Positions 1 through 7,557 are shown, numbered from the stretch's first letter. The stretch is 24,036 nt of DNA from an uncultured Gammaproteobacteria bacterium (GCA_937926265.1 CALAZS010000201.1:1-24036); one strand, 5' to 3'. Program-made: numbers and translations. Notes: a model not told the origin generated them from the letters alone.

Positions 1-45
1 CAGTTGCCCCAGCTGCTAAATAATCAAACCAGCTGTAAAACTTAA
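1..45 (+). other. 3' tail of an upstream gene, frame uncertain
   Basis: The window opens inside or just after a gene on the plus strand that is closed by the terminator at 68-99. Frame 3 ends VAPAAK with TAA at 21-23. Frame 1 stays open until TAA at 43-45. The alanine-rich frame-3 ending looks more like a natural C-terminus, but too little sequence is present to decide or to name the gene. Confidence 0.3.
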
Positions 46-67
46 AAATCCTTCTGATGAAGGTGAT

Positions 68-99
68 AAAAGCCCGCTTTATTCAAGCGGGCTTTTTTA
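68..99 (+). terminator. Rho-independent terminator of the upstream gene
   Basis: A perfect 12-bp stem pairs AAAAGCCCGCTT (68-79) with AAGCGGGCTTTT (85-96) around a 5-nt loop, and a run of six T (93-98) follows the GC core. The A-run on the left arm means it could also work in the opposite direction, although no minus-strand gene lies to its right. It isolates the M23 peptidase gene from upstream transcription. The rest of the gap to 270 is AT-rich and presumably carries that gene's promoter; I could not place one confidently. Confidence 0.9.
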
Positions 100-270
100 T
101 TTCTAATTTAACCTTTGAGAATACTTTAATCATTTGTGTACGGTTTTCTCATTGGTACCAGGTATCGAAATTTTCAAATATGAGTACTGGATTTTGAGTG
201 TTTTTAGTTGTGATTAAAGCATGTAGTATTATCTGAAAAACCACCACATAAAGGGATTGGCTACATTGTT

Positions 271-1113
271 ATGAGCTTAAGAATATATCTTTTATTTTTA
301 TTTTTTGGTTTTACAGCAGTTGGCATGGTTTCAGCCAAAAATACCGATAGCGAATCATTTCTGTCTTTAAGTGGAGAGCCAATACAGGGCAACTTAATGA
401 TCGGTACTACTTTGCCTGGTTCCAGGGTTATTCACGATGACAAATCAGTACGTGTTTCAGAAACAGGTGTTTTTGCGATTGGTTTTGGTCGAAATAATCC
501 TCCCGAATCAACTCTGAAAGTGGTTCTTCCTGACGGTAAAACGGCAACGAAAAACCTGAAAGTCAAACAGCGCGAATACAACATACAGCGAATCGATGGT
601 TTACCTCCGTCAAAGGTTACGCCTATGGGTAAGGACGTGCTGAAACGTATCCGCTCGGAAACAGCCATGGTCAAAAAAGCGCGTAAACTTGATGATAAGC
701 GCCTGGATTTTCTTGACGGTTTTGACTGGCCGCTTACCGGGCCGATAACGGGTGTGTACGGAAGCCAGCGTGTTTTAAATGGTCAGCCACGCCGTCCACA
801 TTATGGTGTGGATGTTGCCGCTCCTGTTGGAACGCCGGTTAGAGCGCCGGCCGATGCTTTGGTTACTATGGCTCATCCGGATATGTATTATTCCGGAGGT
901 ACGTTGATAATGGATCATGGCCATGGCATTTCGTCATCTTTCCTGCATCTTCATAAGGTGCTTGTAAAGGAAGGGCAGTATGTTAAAAGAGGTGAAGTTG
1001 TAGCCGAGGTCGGTTCAAAAGGGCGAAGCAGTGGTCCTCATCTTGACTGGCGTATTAACCTTTTTAACAAGCGACTTGATCCACAATTGTTCGCTAAACC
1101 CATGAATAAATAG
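271..1113 (+). CDS. Exported M23-family metallopeptidase (LytM/peptidoglycan endopeptidase fold)
   Basis: A 280-residue protein with a signal peptide of about 22 residues (hydrophobic core 5-20, likely cleavage after VSA), so it should act in the periplasm. Residues 30-105 look like a beta-rich, Ig-like N-terminal domain. Residues 155-275 are the M23 domain. Visible active-site elements are HYGVD (His177, Asp181), FLHLH (His226, His228) and GPHLDW (His257, Asp259). Known M23 enzymes cut peptide crossbridges in peptidoglycan and end this last motif HLH, so the final histidine is Asp here; Asp could still bind zinc. The ATG at 271 has a distant purine-rich AAGGGA at 251-256 and no better in-frame start. 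It may help cell separation or remodelling; the exact substrate cannot be read from sequence. Confidence 0.88.
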   Translation: MSLRIYLLFLFFGFTAVGMVSAKNTDSESFLSLSGEPIQGNLMIGTTLPGSRVIHDDKSVRVSETGVFAIGFGRNNPPESTLKVVLPDGKTATKNLKVKQREYNIQRIDGLPPSKVTPMGKDVLKRIRSETAMVKKARKLDDKRLDFLDGFDWPLTGPITGVYGSQRVLNGQPRRPHYGVDVAAPVGTPVRAPADALVTMAHPDMYYSGGTLIMDHGHGISSSFLHLHKVLVKEGQYVKRGEVVAEVGSKGRSSGPHLDWRINLFNKRLDPQLFAKPMNK

Positions 1114-1277
1114 TTAGGAACTGTTTTACTGACACAGGAGCCTTCAGGGTTGTCCTTAAGGATGTCAGCAAAAGAATGGAGATAAGGGGCTGAGAGGAAC
1201 AATTTTAAAAGAATTATTGTGTTTTTTTCGTTAATATAACCCACAATTTTGAATTAACTGAATTCCTTCCTCTCAGG

Positions 1278-1305
1278 CCTTCAGGTTAGGACCTTCAGGT
1301 CAGGA
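1278..1305 (+). repeat. 14-bp tandem duplication carrying the tolC-like ribosome binding site
   Basis: CCTTCAGGTTAGGA (1278-1291) is followed directly by CCTTCAGGTCAGGA (1292-1305), with one mismatch. Each unit ends in AGGA. The second AGGA (1302-1305) sits 6 nt before the ATG at 1312 and is the likely Shine-Dalgarno. The rest of the 1114-1311 gap holds a 10-bp palindrome TCCTTAAGGA (1153-1162) flanked by CTGACA/TGTCAG (1129-1134, 1163-1168). Confidence 0.8.
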
Positions 1306-1311
1306 ATAGTG

Positions 1312-2625
1312 ATGAGCATGAATTTAAGAAAATTAATGTTGTTAATAATTGCTGTTAGCAGCTTTTCAATTAGCGCCGTGTCAGCCCAAAATCTGCTGGA
1401 TCTATATGATATAGCCGTTCAGCAGGATCCACAGTTTCAGGCAGCACGCGCCAACCAGTCTTCGGTGAAAAAAGGTGAGGACATAGCCGGTTCCGCGTTA
1501 TTACCTTCGATTGGTCTGTCAGCAAACTTAAATTATATCGATTTGGATGTGAAAAGTGGTCCTGCAAATGATGACGACTATGATGCGCAGGATTTATCTG
1601 TAAGCCTGTCGCAACCAGTCTATCGCAGGGATCGCTGGCTGGCAGTTGACCAGGCTGAAATTCAGTCATCGACTGCTGATGTGAATTTTGAAGCTGCACA
1701 ACAGGATTTGATCATACGCCTGTCCCAGGCATATTTTAATGTGCTTTCTGCCCAGGACACGCTGGAATTTGTACTGGCTGACAAAAAAGCCATTGCCCGG
1801 CAGCTGGATCAGGCTCAGCAGCGCTTTGATGTTGGGCTGATTGCGATCACAGCGGTTTATGAAGCCCAGGCTGCCTTTGACCAGGCAGTTGCTAATGAAA
1901 TCAATGCTCAAAATTCTCTGGATAATGCTATTGAGGTTCTAACTGAAATTGTCGGTAGCCAGGATTTTAATCTAAAGAAATTAATTGATGATCTGCCATT
2001 AAGTAACCCCGATCCTGATGATCTGGCTACCTGGACTGAAAAAGCCCTGGCAGAAAACCCTACGGTGATTGCTGCACTAAACAATTCCGAAGTTGCCCAA
2101 AAAGAAATTGAAGTGCAACGCAGCGGTCATTATCCAACCGTGGATCTGGTCGGTTCTTATTCAATTGACCGCACTGAATCTCGCACTGGTTCAGATATCA
2201 ATAGTTCAGTCATTGGCTTGCAAATGGCCTTGCCTCTTTATACTGGTGGAGGTGTAACCGCATCGACAGAAAAAGCCCAGTTTGATTTTGAAGCGGCTCA
2301 ATTTGGGGTTGAGCAGGCTCGGCGAAGTATTACCCGTCAGGTGCGTGATGCTTATCGCGGTGTGATTGCGAGTATCAGCCAGGTTAAGGCGCTGGAGGCG
2401 ACCATGTTATCCAGTCAGAGTGCTCTTGAAGCAACCGAAGCAGGCTTTGAAGTGGGTACACGTACCATTGTCGATGTCCTGAACAGTTCCCGAAACCTCT
2501 TTTCTGTAATGAATGATTATGCCCAGGCGCGTTACAACTATATTCTTAATGGACTTCTTCTCAAGCAGGCTGCTGGCACGTTGTCTGAAGAGGATATCAG
2601 GCTGGTAAATGACTGGTTAATGTAA
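1312..2625 (+). CDS. TolC-family outer membrane efflux/secretion protein
   Basis: A 437-residue outer-membrane channel subunit of the TolC family, which trimerises to form the exit duct of type I secretion systems and tripartite efflux pumps. A signal peptide covers about residues 1-25 (cleavage after VSA, leaving QNLLDLYDIA at the mature start, a typical TolC-family opening). Two outer-membrane-efflux repeats follow, with Ala/Gln-rich helices and conserved pieces such as LSQPVYRRDRW and MALPLYTGGG. At 437 residues it is shorter than E. coli TolC (493), mainly for lack of a long C-terminal tail. I chose ATG 1312 because AGGA (1302-1305) lies 6 nt upstream; GTG at 1309 would be only 3 nt from it. 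No inner-membrane pump or adaptor is adjacent, so like E. coli tolC it may serve pumps encoded elsewhere. Confidence 0.93.
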   Translation: MSMNLRKLMLLIIAVSSFSISAVSAQNLLDLYDIAVQQDPQFQAARANQSSVKKGEDIAGSALLPSIGLSANLNYIDLDVKSGPANDDDYDAQDLSVSLSQPVYRRDRWLAVDQAEIQSSTADVNFEAAQQDLIIRLSQAYFNVLSAQDTLEFVLADKKAIARQLDQAQQRFDVGLIAITAVYEAQAAFDQAVANEINAQNSLDNAIEVLTEIVGSQDFNLKKLIDDLPLSNPDPDDLATWTEKALAENPTVIAALNNSEVAQKEIEVQRSGHYPTVDLVGSYSIDRTESRTGSDINSSVIGLQMALPLYTGGGVTASTEKAQFDFEAAQFGVEQARRSITRQVRDAYRGVIASISQVKALEATMLSSQSALEATEAGFEVGTRTIVDVLNSSRNLFSVMNDYAQARYNYILNGLLLKQAAGTLSEEDIRLVNDWLM

Positions 2626-2630
2626 ATAAA

Positions 2631-2697
2631 TCATTCCTGTGTCAGCGGGAATCCATTGTTTCTTAATAATTTAGACTCCTGCTTTTGCTGGAGTGAC
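2631..2697. repeat. Nested inverted repeat resembling dRS3-type elements
   Basis: The left hairpin is ATTCCT, 8 nt, GGGAAT (2633-2652), almost the ATTCCC-N8-GGGAAT form known as dRS3 in Neisseria. The right hairpin (2675-2694) is ACTCCTGC, TTTT, GCTGGAGT. The outer ends (TCATTCC and GGAGTGA) are roughly complementary, so the whole unit can fold as one cruciform. It fills most of the gap between the tolC-like gene and aroC and could also act as a weak terminator. GGAGTGA (2690-2696) is the only Shine-Dalgarno-like run before aroC. Confidence 0.6.
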
Positions 2698-2709
2698 GTG
2701 TGAATTTTT

Positions 2710-3825
2710 ATGTCAGGAAATAGTATCGGAAAACTTTTTACGGTGACGACTTTCGGTGAAAGTCATGGTCTTGCCATTGGCTGTATCGTAGATGGTTGTC
2801 CTCCCGGGCTTGAATTAAGTGAAGCTGATTTGCAGGTTGATCTTGACCGGCGCAAGCCCGGTACTTCGCGTCATACCACCCAGCGCAGGGAAGATGACGT
2901 TGTTCAAATCCTTTCTGGTGTATTCGAAGGTAAAACAACCGGTACTCCGATTGGGCTGATTATTCATAATACTGACCAACGCTCAAAAGATTACTCGGAT
3001 ATTGCTCAAAAGTTTCGTCCCGGGCACGCTGACTATACCTACATTCAAAAATATGGCGTAAGGGATTACCGTGGTGGTGGCCGTTCATCGGCACGTGAAA
3101 CTGCCATGCGCGTGGCAGCGGGAGCTGTTGCCAAGAAATACCTTGAAACCGTACATGGCATTAAAGTGCGTGGTTATCTTTCAGCGCTTGGCCCGATCCG
3201 ACCTGAAATAGATCAATTAACTGAAGAGCAGTGGATCCAGGTCAATCAAAATCCTTTCTTTAGCCCAATAGAATCTGCTGTTCCAGAAATGGAAGCCTAC
3301 ATGGATGCGCTAAGAAAAGAAGGCAATTCCATCGGTGCTGAAATTACTGTCACTGCTTCAGGTATGCCACCTGGTTTGGGTGAGCCAATTTTTGATCGGC
3401 TCGATGCCGAAATTGCTCACTCCCTTATGAGTATTAACGCTGCCAAGGGGGTTGAGATAGGTGCAGGTTTTGATTGCATCACTCAAAAGGGTACGGTACA
3501 TCGTGATCAAATGACACCTGATGGGTTTTTAAGTAATAATGCCGGTGGTGTCCTCGGTGGTATTTCTTCAGGACAGGATATTGTTGCCAAGGTGGCTTTC
3601 AAGGCAACCTCAAGTATTCGCCTGAGTGGCCAGACTGTTGATGTTGATGGCCATGAAGCCGATGTGATTACCAAGGGGCGTCATGATCCCTGTGTTGGTA
3701 TTCGTGCAACTCCAATCTGCGAAGCTATGCTGGCAATTACCATCATGGACCATGTGTTGCGCCAACGAGGTCAAAATGGTGCTGTTGAAGTTAATACGCC
3801 TGTAATTCCTGCTTCAGCCAAATAG
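2710..3825 (+). CDS. aroC: Chorismate synthase
   Basis: A 371-residue cytoplasmic enzyme catalysing the last shikimate-pathway step: conversion of 5-enolpyruvylshikimate-3-phosphate to chorismate with reduced FMN. Length and motifs fit the family throughout: FGESHG near the N-terminus with His19, RPGHAD with His106, RDYRGGGRSSARETA, SINAAKGVEIGAG, NNAGGVLGGISSGQ and RHDPCVGIRATPICEAM. The start at ATG 2710 gives the canonical MSGNSIGKLF opening. The nearest SD-like sequence, GGAGTGA at 2690-2696, is 13 nt away and lies in the upstream repeat. The stop codon is 3 nt from the start of the transporter gene, so the two are almost certainly co-transcribed; the same aroC-MFS order occurs in pseudomonads as I recall. 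Confidence 0.98.
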   Translation: MSGNSIGKLFTVTTFGESHGLAIGCIVDGCPPGLELSEADLQVDLDRRKPGTSRHTTQRREDDVVQILSGVFEGKTTGTPIGLIIHNTDQRSKDYSDIAQKFRPGHADYTYIQKYGVRDYRGGGRSSARETAMRVAAGAVAKKYLETVHGIKVRGYLSALGPIRPEIDQLTEEQWIQVNQNPFFSPIESAVPEMEAYMDALRKEGNSIGAEITVTASGMPPGLGEPIFDRLDAEIAHSLMSINAAKGVEIGAGFDCITQKGTVHRDQMTPDGFLSNNAGGVLGGISSGQDIVAKVAFKATSSIRLSGQTVDVDGHEADVITKGRHDPCVGIRATPICEAMLAITIMDHVLRQRGQNGAVEVNTPVIPASAK

Positions 3826-3828
3826 GGC

Positions 3829-4965
3829 ATGCCATACTGGCGCCTTTCCAGTTTCTATTTTTTCTATTTTGCCGTTCTCGGCTTACTGGCTCCTTACTGG
3901 GGGCTGTATCTAAAATCACTAGGTTATGATGCCGTCGATATTGGCATACTGATGGCGATACCAATGGCCACAAAAATTATTGCGCCCAATATATGGGGTT
4001 GGCTGGGTGATCATTATGGTCATCGCATGCGGATCGTGCGTATAGCTTCCTTTGCATCAATGATGATTTTTACCCTGATCTTTGTTGTTAATGGCTTCTG
4101 GATGATGGCTATAGCAATGATTCTGTTCAGTTTTTTCTGGAATGCTGCTTTACCCCAGTTTGAAGTCACTACGCTTGCCTACCTTGGAGAGCAGGTAAAG
4201 CAATATAGCCGGGTACGTGTCTGGGGGTCGATAGGGTTTATTGTCGCCGTCATTGTCCTTGGTATTTTGATTGATGAAATTGGCATTACAGTAGTGCCAA
4301 TATCCATATTCCTGGTTTACCTGGCAATCTGGTTATCGAGTTTGACAGTTCCGGAAACCACGGTGAATGAAGAATCTGATAGCGACCACACTTTCCTGCA
4401 GAAACTTAAACAGCCGGCAATTATTGCATTTCTGACAGCCGCGATGCTGATGCAGTTCAGTCATGGAGCCTACTATGCATTTTATTCAATTTACATGGAA
4501 GATCACGGTTACAGTAAAACCCTGATTGGCCAGTTCTGGGCGTTAGGTGTTTTCGCAGAGGTTTTGATTTTTATCTACATGCATCATGTGCTGCAGAAAA
4601 CTGGTGCCGGTATGGTGATCATTATCAGTTTGTTACTGGCTTCGTTAAGATGGCTGATGATTGGCTGGTTACCAGACAGCCTATTGATGTTGCTTATTGC
4701 CCAGGTTTTACATGCAGCAACTTTTGGTACCTTTCATGCCGCGGCAATTCACATTGTTCACCGGGCATTCAAAGGCAGGCATCAGGGCAGAGGGCAGGCA
4801 ATCTATGCCAGCATCAGTTTTGGGATTGGAGGATCAATAGGCAGTTTGGTTGCAGGTAACCTCTGGGAAACTGCCGGACCGCAATGGACATTTACTTTAT
4901 CTGCTTTAGTCGCCGGGGTGGCTGCATTTGTTGCCTGGAAATGGCACGACAGGCAGTTTGATTAA
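3829..4965 (+). CDS. Major facilitator superfamily transporter, HcaT-like (MFS_1_like)
   Basis: A 378-residue inner-membrane protein with about 12 hydrophobic segments. It resembles E. coli HcaT (putative 3-phenylpropionate transporter) along its length: LAPYWGLYLKSLGY at the N-terminus, YSRVRVWGSIGFI before TM5, FSHGAYYAFYSIY at the start of the second half, and QVLHAATFGTFHAA near TM10. Residues 181-192 form a short acidic central loop between the two six-helix bundles. The start, 3 nt after the aroC stop, implies translational coupling. The substrate is unknown; the pairing with aroC suggests, but does not prove, an aromatic or shikimate-related metabolite. Confidence 0.88.
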   Translation: MPYWRLSSFYFFYFAVLGLLAPYWGLYLKSLGYDAVDIGILMAIPMATKIIAPNIWGWLGDHYGHRMRIVRIASFASMMIFTLIFVVNGFWMMAIAMILFSFFWNAALPQFEVTTLAYLGEQVKQYSRVRVWGSIGFIVAVIVLGILIDEIGITVVPISIFLVYLAIWLSSLTVPETTVNEESDSDHTFLQKLKQPAIIAFLTAAMLMQFSHGAYYAFYSIYMEDHGYSKTLIGQFWALGVFAEVLIFIYMHHVLQKTGAGMVIIISLLLASLRWLMIGWLPDSLLMLLIAQVLHAATFGTFHAAAIHIVHRAFKGRHQGRGQAIYASISFGIGGSIGSLVAGNLWETAGPQWTFTLSALVAGVAAFVAWKWHDRQFD

Positions 4966-5001
4966 AAAGTGGAATATGACATGCGTTATAGCTATTCCAG
5001 T

Positions 5002-5022
5002 GAATATAGAATATAGAAAATA
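5002..5022 (+). repeat. 7-bp tandem array, three units
   Basis: GAATATA, GAATATA and GAAAATA follow one another directly, 37 bp downstream of the MFS transporter stop codon. Confidence 0.7.
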
Positions 5023-5076
5023 AAAAACAGGAAATAAAGTCATAATTTTTATGGAAAATTATTGTATTCGCAATCT

Positions 5077-5124
5077 GGTTGCCGATCAGGTTACCGATCA
5101 GAATACCGATCACATTACCAGAGG
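5077..5124 (+). repeat. 12-bp tandem array, three to four units
   Basis: Units are GGTTGCCGATCA (5077-5088), GGTTACCGATCA (5089-5100), GAATACCGATCA (5101-5112) and a decayed fourth, CATTACCAGAGG (5113-5124). The core CCGATCA is constant in the first three. The lack of unique spacers rules out a CRISPR array. Confidence 0.8.
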
Positions 5125-5193
5125 GGGGGCTTATTCAGGCTCTTAATCAAACTTTTGATTTTGAGAAGTCTTTCGAGAAATTTAAAGAGACTC

Positions 5194-5225
5194 TTTTAAA
5201 TCTTTTCTATTTTAAATCTTTTCTA
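5194..5225 (+). repeat. Perfect 16-bp tandem duplication
   Basis: TTTTAAATCTTTTCTA occurs at 5194-5209 and again, without a mismatch, at 5210-5225. Its perfection suggests a recent slippage event or selection on the sequence. Confidence 0.85.
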
Positions 5226-5281
5226 AAGGTTCGACTGGTTTGACCGATAGAATTGTTAATATTCTATATTCTTATTTCTAT

Positions 5282-5317
5282 TTGCAAAAAATAGACAAAT
5301 TGCAAAAATTAGACAAA
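5282..5317 (+). repeat. 18-bp tandem duplication
   Basis: TTGCAAAAAATAGACAAA (5282-5299) is followed directly by TTGCAAAAATTAGACAAA (5300-5317), with one mismatch. It lies 49 bp upstream of the response-regulator start codon, so it could overlap that gene's promoter or form a pair of protein-binding sites. Confidence 0.8.
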
Positions 5318-5366
5318 CTTTAAAATTAAGATAATTTCCAGTCATATTCAGGAAAAATTCATCTGC

Positions 5367-6524
5367 ATGTCTGAAGAAGAACAAAAAACGGTCCTGGTTG
5401 TAGACGATGTAAAACCTAATCGTAAGCTGTTAAATGCATTACTTGTACGCCAGGGGTTTAACGTAATCGAAGCTGAGAATGGCCAGCAGGCTGTGGAAAT
5501 GTATCAGCAGCATGATGACCTCTACATGATATTCATGGATATCATGATGCCGATTATGGACGGTAACGAGGCGACCAAAAAAATCAAGGAACTTGCTGGC
5601 CGTCATTTCATTCCAATCATCATGGTAACGGCTTTGGACGAACACCAGGGTATGGCCCAGGGTGTTGAGGCTGGGGCAGACGATTATCTTACCAAGCCAA
5701 TTGATGCAGTGCTTTTATCTTCAAAACTTAAAGCTATGCAGCGAATTCGCGACCTACATGACCTGCAGGGAAAACAGTATCTGCAACTGCAGGAAATTCA
5801 ACAACGCATAGAAGATGAGCAACGTCTTGCCGAGAGCATTTTAAATGCCGCTATCGGACAGCGAAGGGACTCGATACCAAATTTATCCTCTACAGTAGAA
5901 CCAGCCGAATTATTCAGTGGTGACCTGGTTTTGCAAACTTTAAGAGAAGATGGCAGCTGGACGGCAATGGTCAACGATTTTACCGGCCATGGATTACCTG
6001 CCGCAGTTGGGACTGTGCCCGTTACCGACACTTTTTATACCATGTCTAAAAAAGGCCTTGATGCCAAGTCGATTCTTTCTGAACTTAATTACAAGCTGAA
6101 GAACTTCCTGCCGGTTAACATGTTTATGTGTTGTGCATTACTGGATTATTCAGCGAAAACCGGACAGTTAAGTATCTGGAATGGTGGTATGCCTAAAATT
6201 CTACTTAAAGATGCCGGCAGCGGAAAAATAACCCGGACAATTGACTCCATGGATGTGCCCCTGGGTATCATTGACAAGGCTGAAGGTGATTTCAAGTTTG
6301 AACTGCTTGATATCCATCCCGGTGATGCTCTGGTGGTTTATTCAGATGGTCTGACTGAAGCTGAAAATGAATCAGGTGAGCAGCTTGGGCTGGATCGCCT
6401 TATTTCCGTGGTGGAATCCAACCCGGCTGAACAGCTGGAGCAGAGTATTATTTCAGACTGGGAGTCATTTCAGGCTGAAGGTAAGCAGCTTGATGATGTG
6501 ACACTGCTTACCGTTTATTTCTAA
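5367..6524 (+). CDS. Response regulator with PP2C-type (SpoIIE/RsbU) serine phosphatase output domain
   Basis: A 385-residue cytoplasmic signalling protein. Residues 7-122 are a receiver domain: acidic pair Asp13/Asp14, phospho-acceptor Asp58 in FMDIMMP, Thr88, and Lys110 in LTKP. Residues 125-160 are a Gln/Glu-rich, probably coiled-coil linker. Residues 175-385 are a PP2C-like phosphatase with metal-ligand motifs SGDL (Asp186), NDFTGHGLPAA (Asp204), YSDGLTEAEN (Asp327) and LDDVTLL (Asp376/377). In known relatives the phosphorylated receiver switches on dephosphorylation of a STAS-domain anti-anti-sigma protein, controlling stress, biofilm or motility. No STAS protein, anti-sigma kinase or sensor kinase is encoded in this window, so its partners are elsewhere. 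The large repeat-rich leader suggests its own promoter. Confidence 0.93.
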   Translation: MSEEEQKTVLVVDDVKPNRKLLNALLVRQGFNVIEAENGQQAVEMYQQHDDLYMIFMDIMMPIMDGNEATKKIKELAGRHFIPIIMVTALDEHQGMAQGVEAGADDYLTKPIDAVLLSSKLKAMQRIRDLHDLQGKQYLQLQEIQQRIEDEQRLAESILNAAIGQRRDSIPNLSSTVEPAELFSGDLVLQTLREDGSWTAMVNDFTGHGLPAAVGTVPVTDTFYTMSKKGLDAKSILSELNYKLKNFLPVNMFMCCALLDYSAKTGQLSIWNGGMPKILLKDAGSGKITRTIDSMDVPLGIIDKAEGDFKFELLDIHPGDALVVYSDGLTEAENESGEQLGLDRLISVVESNPAEQLEQSIISDWESFQAEGKQLDDVTLLTVYF

Positions 6525-6534
6525 GCCCCCGTAT

Positions 6535-6564
6535 TTTTCCCTGATTTAATTTTCCCTGATTTAA
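6535..6564 (+). repeat. Perfect 15-bp tandem duplication between convergent genes
   Basis: TTTTCCCTGATTTAA occurs at 6535-6549 and 6550-6564 with no mismatch. It fills nearly all of the 41-bp space between the response-regulator stop and the stop of the convergent lipoprotein gene. There is no clear terminator hairpin in this space. Confidence 0.85.
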
Positions 6565-6565
6565 T

Positions 6566-7234
6566 TTACCCTTGAGTCAATGGCGACAGGGTAATTTCAA
6601 CACGACGATTTTGTTCTCTTCCCGCGGCAGTCTGATTTGAAGCAACCGGCCGGCTTTCTCCAAAACCTCTTGTTGCCAGGCGGTCAGACAGGACGCCGGT
6701 TCGTATCAGATAAGAGGCAACGCTGTCAGCACGTCTCTGGGATAACCTCATGTTGTAATCGTCGTTACCTGTACTGTCAGTATGACCGGCAACATCAATC
6801 AGGGTTTTGTTGAATTCTTTAACGACTAACGAGACAGAATCCAGAACATCCATGAAGCGGGGCTTGATATCGGAGCGATCTACATCAAATGTGACACTGG
6901 GCATATTGAGAATAATATTGTCGCCAACACGGGTGACACTGACCCCGGTTCCTTCCAGCTGCTGGCGCAACTTCATTTCCTGCTGGTCCATGTAGTAGCC
7001 AATTCCACCGCCTGTCAGTCCGCCAATGCCGGCACCAATCAATGCCCGCTTGCGTCGATCTTTGGAGTCATCACCAGTGGCATAGCCGAGAACTGCTCCG
7101 GCAACGGCGCCGATGGCTGCACCGGTAGTGGCATTACTTGTTTTTTCTTCCCGGGTATACGGGTCGAGTGTCTGGCAGGCAGAAACAGTCAGAGACAAAG
7201 CTATCAGGGCGGCAACCGGGCGAATCTTTTTCAT
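6566..7234 (-). CDS. yiaD: YiaD-like outer-membrane lipoprotein with OmpA C-terminal domain
   Basis: A 222-residue lipoprotein. The signal peptide ends in VSAC, placing the lipidated Cys at 20; Gln at +2 favours sorting to the outer membrane. Residues 36-85 form glycine-zipper hairpins (GAAIGAVAGAVLGYATG, GAGIGGLTGGGIGYYMD). Residues 110-220 are an OmpA-type peptidoglycan-binding domain with NMPSVTFDVD, AGHTDSTG, NMRLSQRRADSVASYL and QNRRVEITLSPL. The match to E. coli YiaD (219 residues), as I remember it, is close from end to end. The likely job is a non-covalent tether between outer membrane and cell wall. The start is supported by GGA 7 nt upstream of the ATG on the minus strand. It is divergent from the SLC13 permease. 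Confidence 0.93.
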   Translation of the reverse strand: MKKIRPVAALIALSLTVSACQTLDPYTREEKTSNATTGAAIGAVAGAVLGYATGDDSKDRRKRALIGAGIGGLTGGGIGYYMDQQEMKLRQQLEGTGVSVTRVGDNIILNMPSVTFDVDRSDIKPRFMDVLDSVSLVVKEFNKTLIDVAGHTDSTGNDDYNMRLSQRRADSVASYLIRTGVLSDRLATRGFGESRPVASNQTAAGREQNRRVEITLSPLTQG

Positions 7235-7557
7235 ACAGGTATCCAGGAATAAGGTTTAAATCGATATTTTTATTATGAACCATAGGCGGGAGATTGGGAA
7301 TGTGTTTCCCGGAAAGTACCTGAGATAATTCAGTAGTCACTAGCTGCCATTAGGCATCAGCTATTAGCTATCGGCTGGTAAAACTGAATACAGGAACTGT
7401 GTCTCAATTTATTTAAGTTTTAGCAGAACTTATTTTTACATTGGCTAACAGAGAGCAAATTGTTAAAATTTCGTATTTTAGAATAAACCAATATTATGCC
7501 AGTTTTATCATGCCGGTTTATTCTCTTGTTTTTTCGCGCCATTTGAGAAGTCAATTC
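7235..7557. promoter_or_regulatory. Divergent intergenic region between the yiaD-like and permease genes
   Basis: This 323-bp gap must hold promoters for two divergent genes. I see AT-rich stretches, a TTTACA hexamer at 7435-7440, and a small direct repeat AGCTATT/AGCTATC (7359-7372). No -35/-10 pair with normal spacing stood out, and there is no convincing small gene. An open frame continues upstream from 7558 to a TTG at 7441, but I treat that part as non-coding. Confidence 0.45.

Larger units (their letters stand above)
4966..5366. other. 401-bp AT-rich gap packed with tandem and inverted repeats
   Basis: I see no convincing gene here. The gap contains four tandem arrays (7, 12, 16 and 18 bp units, listed separately) and three inverted repeats. 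These are AATCAAA/TTTGATT (5145-5151, 5154-5160), TTTAAAGAG/CTCTTTTAAA (5181-5189, 5191-5200) and ATAGAAT/ATTCTAT (5247-5253, 5261-5267, 7-nt spacer). It probably carries the promoter of the response-regulator gene; AGGA at 5350-5353 is 13 nt from its ATG. A minus-strand open frame here owes its IGN-type residue repeats to the 12-bp array and I do not call it. Confidence 0.65.

Noticed and set aside
4892..5113. A minus-strand 73-codon frame with repeated IGN-type residues near the MFS gene end
   Set aside because: The repeated residues come directly from the 12-bp DNA array (12 bp equals four codons), and the frame overlaps the transporter's 3' end.
5077..5124. CRISPR-like array
   Set aside because: Units are contiguous, with no unique spacers, too short, and no cas genes are nearby.
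7441..7557. N-terminal extension of the permease from TTG 7441
   Set aside because: GAGAAG with 7-nt spacing precedes ATG 7558, while the extension is AT-rich with no family-like sequence and no ribosome binding site.
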